35,071 nucleotides of DNA from Fischerella muscicola PCC 7414 (GTDB lineage: Bacteria; Cyanobacteriota; Cyanobacteriia; Cyanobacteriales; Nostocaceae). This document shows positions 30,484 through 35,071 of this stretch, in pieces (within the stretch, counting starts at the first letter, position 1; every line of letters starts with the position of its first letter). Under the pieces are notes generated by a model that was given only the letters and a program-made list of their open reading frames with translations, searched no databases and was not told the DNA's origin. The stretch spans positions 1-35,071 of the forward strand of contig NZ_AJLK01000100.1 in assembly GCF_000317205.1 (NCBI RefSeq). Direction: 5' to 3'. Position numbers and translations under genes: made by a program.

Positions 30484-30963
30484 ATGCAATCTCTACCAGT
30501 AAACATTGGTATTGACGAAACCAACAGAGCAAAAATAGCTGAAGGGTTGTCTCGTTTACTAGCTGATACGTACACTCTGTATCTGAAAACCCATAATTTT
30601 CATTGGAACGTCACTGGGCCCATGTTCCAAACATTACACTTAATGTTTGAACAGCAGTATACAGAATTAGCTATGGCAGTTGATTTAATTGCCGAACGAA
30701 TCAGGGCGCTTGGTTATCCAGCGCCAGGAACCTACAGCAAATTTGCTCAACTCAGTTCAATACCAGAAACTTCCGGAGTACCCAAAGCTACCGATATGAT
30801 TCGCTTACTAGTAGAAGGACAAGAAGCTGTTGTACGGACTGCACGGTCTATTTTTCCTCTAGTAGAAGAAGTAAACGACGAACCCACAGCCGACTTGTTA
30901 ACTCAGCGGATGCAAGTGCATGAAAAAACTGCTTGGATGTTGAGAAGTTTACTGGAAGAATAG
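30484..30963 (+). CDS. dps: Dps-family DNA-binding ferritin-like protein
   Basis: The 159-residue protein has the Dps ferroxidase ligands: His40 (HNFHWNV), His52 (FQTLHLMFE), Glu56, Asp67 and Glu71 (VDLIAERI). Dps dodecamers oxidise Fe(II) with hydrogen peroxide at the subunit interface, store iron and protect DNA. The start is ATG 30484 with TTGGAGA 7 nt upstream; the open frame begins at a TTG at 30472. The polar N-terminus ([15 protein letters not shown]) is short, without a lysine-rich DNA-binding tail. With srx just upstream, the pair fits an oxidative-stress unit. It is one of two ferritin-like genes in this window. Confidence 0.92.
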   Translation: MQSLPVNIGIDETNRAKIAEGLSRLLADTYTLYLKTHNFHWNVTGPMFQTLHLMFEQQYTELAMAVDLIAERIRALGYPAPGTYSKFAQLSSIPETSGVPKATDMIRLLVEGQEAVVRTARSIFPLVEEVNDEPTADLLTQRMQVHEKTAWMLRSLLEE

Positions 30964-30969
30964 TTAATA

Positions 30970-30990
30970 GTTAGTGGTTAGTGGTTAGTG
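30970..30990. repeat. Heptameric tandem repeat (GTTAGTG)3
   Basis: Three perfect copies follow the dps stop codon. Further degenerate units (GGTTAGTTATTAGTTGATAG) continue to about 31066, interrupted by a dispersed repeat at 31012-31032 also found at 6170-6190. The heptamer is nearly complementary to the AACTACY array at 31161-31230. Confidence 0.75.
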
Positions 30991-31079
30991 GGTAGGGGTG
31001 TATTCTACGAGGAGCCTATGAGCGTGTCTACGCCCGTACAGTGGTTAGTTATTAGTTGATAGTCGTTAACTATATCGCC

Positions 31080-31155
31080 GTAAGTCCAAGATGCGGCAAT
31101 CTTCTGTGAAGTTGGAAGCCCACACTGTACCGTCAGGTCAGTGTGGGTAGTTCAC
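31080..31155 (+). mobile_element. Orphan IS200/IS605 right end with omega-RNA 3' scaffold
   Basis: The stretch begins GTAAGTCCAAGATGCGGCAA, runs through CTTCTGTGAAGTTGGAAGCC and ends in a hairpin CCCACACTG (31119-31127)/CAGTGTGGG (31139-31147) followed by TAGTTCAC. AAGAT/ATCTT (31088-31103) inside CCAA/TTGG forms a second stem. This arrangement, with GGAAGCCC...GGGTAGTTCAC around a hairpin, is the right end typical of cyanobacterial IS200/IS605-type elements. It is also the 3' part of the omega-RNA (reRNA) that guides TnpB. No TnpB or TnpA gene and no left end were found, so it is a solo end or remnant. It is embedded in heptamer repeats. Confidence 0.75.
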
Positions 31156-31160
31156 CAGAT

Positions 31161-31230
31161 AACTACCAACTACTAACTACCAACTACTAACTACCAACTA
31201 CTAACTACCAACTACTAACTACTAACTACC
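31161..31230. repeat. Ten-copy heptamer array AACTACY
   Basis: Ten perfect AACTAC(C/T) heptamers lie back to back, largely alternating C and T at the last position. The array starts 5 bp after the IS605 end and stops 9 bp before the GTG start of the HTH/GrpE-like gene. Confidence 0.93.
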
Positions 31231-31239
31231 AACTAGTAT

Positions 31240-31902
31240 GTGAAAATGCCCCAAACTGATTTCACCCAAAAGTTACAAGATTTAATGCAACGAGTGGGCA
31301 TTTTGAGTTATAAGACACTCAGTCGTACTGCTGGTGTTTCCGAACGACAAATTTTGCGGTTGCGGCAGCTTGGAGTCGAGCAGATGCGCTTAGATGTGCT
31401 GCTCAAACTGTCGCAAGTACTCCAGATATCATTACAGGAATTAGTAGCAACTTTTTCTGGGCAAGAATTATTACCAAATAAAGCCGCCACACCACCTCAA
31501 GAATTATTGCAACAAATCACAGATTTAAAAACAGAGTATGATCGCTTGCAATTACAACTACAACAGCAGCGTTTGACTTTGCAGCAAGAGTTCCAGCAGT
31601 CAAGTTTACAACTGCTGGAATCTTTGTTATTGCAATTTCCCACAGCAGCTCACAAAGCGCGAGAAAATCCCCAGTTAAGTGCTGTCAACATTGTGCCGTT
31701 GGTACACAAACCCCTAGAAAGACTTTTGCAGCAGTGGGGAATAGAAGCGATCGCATCTGTAGGAGCAGAAATACCCTACGATCCCCTGTTGCATCAACTG
31801 ATGGATGGGATTGCACAACCAGGAGATATTGTTAGGGTACGCTACATAGGTTATCGCCAAGGGGACAAGTTGCTTTATCGAGCCAAGGTAAGTCCCTTAT
31901 GA
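31240..31902 (+). CDS. HTH domain fused to a GrpE-like C-terminal domain
   Basis: The 220-residue protein has three parts. Residues about 15-70 are an XRE-like HTH (LSYKTLSRTAGVSERQILRL, then LDVLLKLSQVLQISLQELVA). Residues 85-130 are a Gln-rich coiled coil (LKTEYDRLQLQLQQQRLTLQ). The C-terminal 80 residues have PLERLLQQWGIEAIASVGAE and PYDPLLHQLMDG, then VRVRYIGYRQGDKLLYRAKVSP. The last part resembles the beta-domain of the DnaK nucleotide-exchange factor GrpE (xPFDPxxHxAV...GYxxGDRVLRPAxV). It may be a DNA-bound regulator that recruits DnaK, or a diverged regulator only. The start is GTG 31240 or ATG 31246; no ribosome-binding site is visible because the heptamer array occupies its place. 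Confidence 0.72.
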   Translation: MKMPQTDFTQKLQDLMQRVGILSYKTLSRTAGVSERQILRLRQLGVEQMRLDVLLKLSQVLQISLQELVATFSGQELLPNKAATPPQELLQQITDLKTEYDRLQLQLQQQRLTLQQEFQQSSLQLLESLLLQFPTAAHKARENPQLSAVNIVPLVHKPLERLLQQWGIEAIASVGAEIPYDPLLHQLMDGIAQPGDIVRVRYIGYRQGDKLLYRAKVSPL

Positions 31903-32153
31903 GAAGTTATTAAGTATTAGTTATTTGTTTATTACAACGAAGAAAAAATATACACACTGTTAAGATGCCAAAAATTTCGGGAATACTAATAAAGGTGAAT
32001 GAATTATATGTTATGTATACGATGCAGCAACTTAACCTATAGTTAATTAGAAAGGAATTCTAGTCTAATATTTTGAATATGGCAACAAATGGTATTAGCA
32101 ATTATACTTGGAGATGTCATGCTAAATTTAGGAAATTATTTCAATAGTGGGAA

Positions 32154-32504
32154 ATGATGAATAATTCAGTCAAAGTTATTCAAATAGACGGAATTCTGGA
32201 TTCTACTAAATCACAAGAGTTTCGCGATAAAATTACCGCAGAGTTAGAAAGCGGTGTCAAGACTGTATTAGTTGATTTTAAAGAAGTAACATCTATGGAT
32301 AGTTCTGGTCTTGGTGCTTTAGTGTTAGCATTTAAAGCTTTACGAGCAGCAAATACCAGACTTGTTATATGTTCTATTAATGAACAGGTCAGAATCGTAT
32401 TTCAACTAACAGGTATTGATAAGGTTATTGAAATTTTTACAAATCAAGATGAATTTCATCAATCTATTAATAATCAAGAAAATTTAAATCAATTTTCTAA
32501 TTAG
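32154..32504 (+). CDS. STAS-domain anti-sigma factor antagonist
   Basis: This 116-residue single STAS domain of the SpoIIAA/RsbV type begins VKVIQIDGILDSTKSQEFRD. The phosphorylation loop is VTSMDSSGLGALVLA, with Ser50 as the expected phosphoserine. LVICSINEQVRIVFQLTGID is the second half. In partner switching, the unphosphorylated antagonist captures an anti-sigma kinase; a PP2C phosphatase reactivates it. A REC-PP2C gene converges 72 bp downstream, a likely functional partner, but no anti-sigma kinase (HATPase_c) is in the window. Two ATG codons are adjacent (32154, 32157). The C-terminal tail is Asn/Gln-rich. The gap 31903-32153 upstream shows no other gene. Confidence 0.88.
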   Translation: MMNNSVKVIQIDGILDSTKSQEFRDKITAELESGVKTVLVDFKEVTSMDSSGLGALVLAFKALRAANTRLVICSINEQVRIVFQLTGIDKVIEIFTNQDEFHQSINNQENLNQFSN

Positions 32505-32576
32505 TGTTTATGAGAATAAAATTACATCTTAAATCTATATATTTTTAATTTAATTGCTAATGAAAAGAAGATTAGT

Positions 32577-33713
32577 TTAATCAAAATTCATTTGTAGTAT
32601 AGATAAATCATCATCGAAAACTTCTTGGGCATTCACAGCCATCAATTGGTTGACTATTTGGTTAAGTTGGCAATTATGAGGATTCTGTAACCCAACCAAC
32701 ATTTTGATAAAAGCATCCAAACCCCAAAGTGTGCCATCGGATTTGGTGATTTCGTAAACACCGTCACTAAAAATATAAAGAGTGCTATTTTCTTCAATAG
32801 TACAAAAACCGTCAATATATTTTACTTGTGGAAACATTCCGACTGGCATACCAGGGGTTCTCAAAAGTTTAACTTCAGCAGAATTCGTTGATTGAGGAGA
32901 TAATAAAATTGCAGGTGGATGGCCAGCACTAGAATAAATCAATTGACGCTGCACACGGTTATAAACACCGTACCAAATTGTAAAGTATTTATCATTTTGA
33001 TAATTCATCTGAAAAGTATCATTTAATGCCTTTAATACCTCACTAGGTTGGTAGTAATTAAGACCTTTAAGAGCGCGCGATCGCAGTAAATTAAGTACAG
33101 AAATTGAAGGTAGAGTTGCTCTCAGCCCATGTCCAGCAGTATCTAATAAGTAAATTGCCAGATAATCAGGGTCAAGCCAGTAATAATCCAAACAATCGCC
33201 ACCTAGTTGCCGTGAGGGAATAAAGCAAAAATCAATACTAAACGGTTTGGTCATAGGAGGGGGTAACAGCGAACGTACATATTCGGCTGCTTCTGCCAAT
33301 TCTGCCTCTAAAATCAGCTTTTGATTTTGCAAATCTCGACTTAACTGATGCAGACGCAATCCTGCTCTTACCCGTGCTTGCAATTCATTATGCTCAATCG
33401 GTTTGGTGATAAAATCATCAGCGCCAGCATCCAAACCTTTAACGCGATCGGCAACTGAATCGAGAGATGTTAAAAGAATGAAAAATGTAGTGGATAATTT
33501 TGGATCTGCTTTGATGCGTTGGCAAACTTCTAGTCCACTCATTCCTGGCATAATCCAATCACAAATAATCAGGGCTGGATGGCCAGTACATGCTTGTTTA
33601 ATTCCTTCCTCACCGTTGCTAACAGTAACTACTTCATAACCCTGTCTTTCCAGCATTCTTTTCAGCAATATCCGTACTGCTGGATCATCGTCAATTACTA
33701 GAATTTGAAACAT
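32577..33713 (-). CDS. Response regulator with PP2C (SpoIIE/RsbU-type) phosphatase output
   Basis: The 378-residue protein has an N-terminal receiver domain (residues 1-120). Its acidic pocket is Asp8-Asp10, the phosphoacceptor Asp52 lies in IICDWIMPGMSG, the Thr lies in LLTSLDS, and the Lys lies in DFITKPI. A short coiled linker at 121-145 (DLQNQKLILEAELAEAAEYV) joins it to a PP2C-type phosphatase domain. The metal motifs of that domain are QLGGDCLDYY, LLDTAGHGLRA, FSDGVYE and FDDDLSIL. Such enzymes dephosphorylate STAS antagonists when the receiver is phosphorylated. The STAS gene converges with it. The cognate kinase is not in the window. HIP1 occurs in the gene. Confidence 0.92.
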   Translation of the reverse strand: MFQILVIDDDPAVRILLKRMLERQGYEVVTVSNGEEGIKQACTGHPALIICDWIMPGMSGLEVCQRIKADPKLSTTFFILLTSLDSVADRVKGLDAGADDFITKPIEHNELQARVRAGLRLHQLSRDLQNQKLILEAELAEAAEYVRSLLPPPMTKPFSIDFCFIPSRQLGGDCLDYYWLDPDYLAIYLLDTAGHGLRATLPSISVLNLLRSRALKGLNYYQPSEVLKALNDTFQMNYQNDKYFTIWYGVYNRVQRQLIYSSAGHPPAILLSPQSTNSAEVKLLRTPGMPVGMFPQVKYIDGFCTIEENSTLYIFSDGVYEITKSDGTLWGLDAFIKMLVGLQNPHNCQLNQIVNQLMAVNAQEVFDDDLSILQMNFD

Positions 33714-33986
33714 AGGCTCAAATAGAAGGCAGAAGGCAGGGGATGGAAACTCATCGGCCCTACGACCGACAGGGAGAAGCCAGTGCTAAGTAGGGGGTTC
33801 CAAGAGTTGTAGCACAAGCGCGTTGGGGATTAGGGGCGAGGGGACATTTAACACGACGAGAACTATCTTATTTCTTCTCACGCCCCACCCTACGAGAAGC
33901 AGAGTCAAACGCATCTACACACCCGTCATACTCCCCTCTCCAGCATGTATGGGGTGGTTTGTAATTAGCAAACTTCAAATAGCTAA
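33714..33986. other. Intergenic region with short heptamer repeat
   Basis: No gene is recognisable between the REC-PP2C start and the DUF1350 stop. A GCAGAAG/GCAGGGG unit lies at 33729-33742, upstream of the REC-PP2C gene. The reading frame at 33823-34149 has no family features and overlaps the DUF1350 gene. The region should contain the REC-PP2C promoter, but none was identified. Confidence 0.5.
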
Positions 33987-34775
33987 TTATAGCGGTGATG
34001 ACAGGGGGTTAAGCCAAAAAAGTATGGTGCGTTTCAGCTGCTGTAGGTCACGATATACTTCTTGTTTGAACCATTGTCCGATCGCATCCAAGGGATTAAA
34101 ATCTTTACCTGTTTGCCATTTCACATCTTGTCCCAAAGGCGTGAGGTGATTTCCTGGGAGTATTTGTGTTGTCACCATTTCTGGAAAGCGCTTTTGCAAC
34201 AGTTCAGCCAGAGGTGCTGATTGGTCAATCGTATCATTGTTAAATTTAATTAATAAGTTACGACGGACACTATAGCGTTCCTGGATGAGTTGTTTGGTTT
34301 CTAAGGGTGAAGGGGTAAACTCAACAGCAAAGCTGGAATTATACTGAAATGTAGAGTTGAACTGTTCTATCAAAGGAATTGCATCTCGTGCAGCATAATT
34401 GTTAAAAGAAATGAGGATATTACCTGCACGTTCTACCGGGAAAAGACTACCAATCAGTAAATGCAACTTGCATCCCATGCTGTGTCCGATTCCATAAATA
34501 GGAAGGTATTTTTTGCCTAACATCCCTCTGTCTTCTAAGCGTAGTAAAGTACGTTCAAAATTGAGGAGGGTCTGTTGGGCGATCGCTGTATGATCTAGAG
34601 TATTTATAAAAGGTGTAGCTACGATCACAAAACCTTTTTCTGCTATATTTTCCAACAACAAACGGTATGTGATATGGGGTGCGGTGGCAACAAACGCACC
34701 ACCGAGGAAATGAATTATACCTGTAGGCTTTCCAGGAATCAATACCCAGTTACCAGAGATTTCTTTCCATTCCAT
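33987..34775 (-). CDS. DUF1350 family protein (alpha/beta-hydrolase-like)
   Basis: The 262-residue protein is of a family found in cyanobacteria and plastids. It starts WKEISGNWVLIPGKPTGIIH, with FLGGAFVATAPHITYRLLLE next. The nucleophile-elbow sequence YGIGHSMGCKLHLLI near residues 94-108 has a Ser in GHSMG. A late ILPGNHLTPLGQD carries a possible catalytic His. These features fit an alpha/beta-hydrolase fold of unknown substrate. No signal peptide or membrane helix is seen. It starts at ATG 34775 on the minus strand, with no close partner. Confidence 0.82.
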   Translation of the reverse strand: MEWKEISGNWVLIPGKPTGIIHFLGGAFVATAPHITYRLLLENIAEKGFVIVATPFINTLDHTAIAQQTLLNFERTLLRLEDRGMLGKKYLPIYGIGHSMGCKLHLLIGSLFPVERAGNILISFNNYAARDAIPLIEQFNSTFQYNSSFAVEFTPSPLETKQLIQERYSVRRNLLIKFNNDTIDQSAPLAELLQKRFPEMVTTQILPGNHLTPLGQDVKWQTGKDFNPLDAIGQWFKQEVYRDLQQLKRTILFWLNPLSSPL

Positions 34776-34843
34776 ACTGATAGGCGATCCCTAGCTAATT
34801 CTAAATATAAGTTAGTTAATACTTTTTTATCTTAGATCGTTGA

Positions 34844-34957
34844 GAAGATCCCATACGCGCTTTACAAGTATCACAAGCAGTGGGATTAGAAGATCATGCT
34901 AATGAATGTCCTGCTGTTCTTTCTTGGGGACAACGCCAACGGGTGGCGTTAGCACAA
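34844..34957 (+). pseudogene. ABC transporter ATPase remnant (signature-motif fragment)
   Basis: The frame reads RALQVSQAVGLEDHANECPA, then VLSWGQRQRVALAQ. This is the helical subdomain and ABC signature (LSGGQRQRVALARAL) of an importer-type ATPase, with Gly to Trp at the second signature position. The Walker A and B regions are absent: a stop codon lies at 34841-34843, and after LAQ the frame loses similarity. It resembles nitrate/taurine-type transporter ATPases. A second frame (34963-35070, starting NQDLHILHDYGKLWTQLQTD and ending in a stop) follows but is not recognised. The piece is most likely a decayed gene fragment. Confidence 0.6.
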
Positions 34958-35071
34958 GTGCGAACCAAGACCTGCACATTCTGCATGATTACGGTAAACT
35001 CTGGACTCAACTGCAAACAGACATTGCTTTATGCGATCGCACTCTTACCCAGATGCAACTAAGTAAGTAGG

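Noticed and set aside
31161-31230. Possible CRISPR array
   Set aside because: The units are contiguous heptamers with no spacers; this is a short tandem repeat array, and no cas genes are near.
1-35071. tRNA, rRNA, riboswitch, prophage or origin of replication
   Set aside because: None recognised on either strand by eye; short or divergent RNA genes could be missed without a covariance search.

Overview
The window is chromosomal DNA of a filamentous, probably heterocyst-forming (Nostocales-type) cyanobacterium. The evidence is more than twenty copies of the HIP1 octamer GCGATCGC, heptameric tandem repeats (GCAGAAG, AACTACY, GTTAGTG) between genes, and typically cyanobacterial genes: a CrtO-type carotene ketolase, biliverdin reductase, plant-type ferredoxin, an acyl-lipid delta-9 desaturase, a fasciclin protein and pentapeptide-repeat proteins. 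No rRNA, tRNA, CRISPR array, prophage or intact transposase was seen.

Layout. 1-2500 (minus strand): ilvE, and a ParA-type ATPase with a coiled-coil partner whose features fit the carboxysome-positioning pair McdA/McdB. 2500-6100 (plus): a MITE-like hairpin element, the broken 3' end of a cytochrome P450, crtO (echinenone synthesis) with a good terminator, and a saccharopine-dehydrogenase-like gene. 6300-10800: a PrxQ-type peroxiredoxin divergent from an FAD monooxygenase, then a PhoD-like phosphatase. 11000-15900: a stress-flavoured block with an AraC regulator, an azoreductase, a Fur-family regulator, a ferritin-like diiron protein, a Rieske protein and a pentapeptide-repeat protein. 15900-21600: a ketopantoate-reductase-like enzyme, a FAS1 protein, an HGSNAT-like membrane acyltransferase, a TPR protein and a membrane pentapeptide protein. 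21600-23900: desC divergent from a TetR regulator that carries an extra C-terminal domain resembling a dead tyrosine recombinase, with two matching operator-like palindromes in front of it. 23900-25350: toxin-antitoxin debris (orphan HicB, an intact ParE-type pair, a truncated GNAT toxin). 25350-30000: bvdR-map, petF and a SpoIID/LytB protein. 30100-31000: sulfiredoxin and Dps. 31000-31240: an orphan IS200/IS605 right end beside a ten-copy heptamer array. 31240-35071: an HTH/GrpE-like fusion, a STAS protein convergent with a REC-PP2C phosphatase, a DUF1350 protein and an ABC-ATPase remnant.

Together the genes serve photosynthetic housekeeping (ferredoxin, ketocarotenoid, bilin and lipid metabolism, possibly carboxysome spacing) and oxidative or metal stress defence (PrxQ, azoreductase, Fur, ferritin-like, sulfiredoxin, Dps). 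The mobile component is decayed: MITE-like elements, a solo IS605 end, and gene stumps of P450, GNAT and ABC ATPase type. The most notable items are the TetR/recombinase-like fusion with its operators, the candidate McdAB pair, the orphan IS605/omega-RNA end, and the HTH/GrpE-like fusion preceded by the heptamer array. All assignments rest on reading the sequence and recalled family features; no database search was run.
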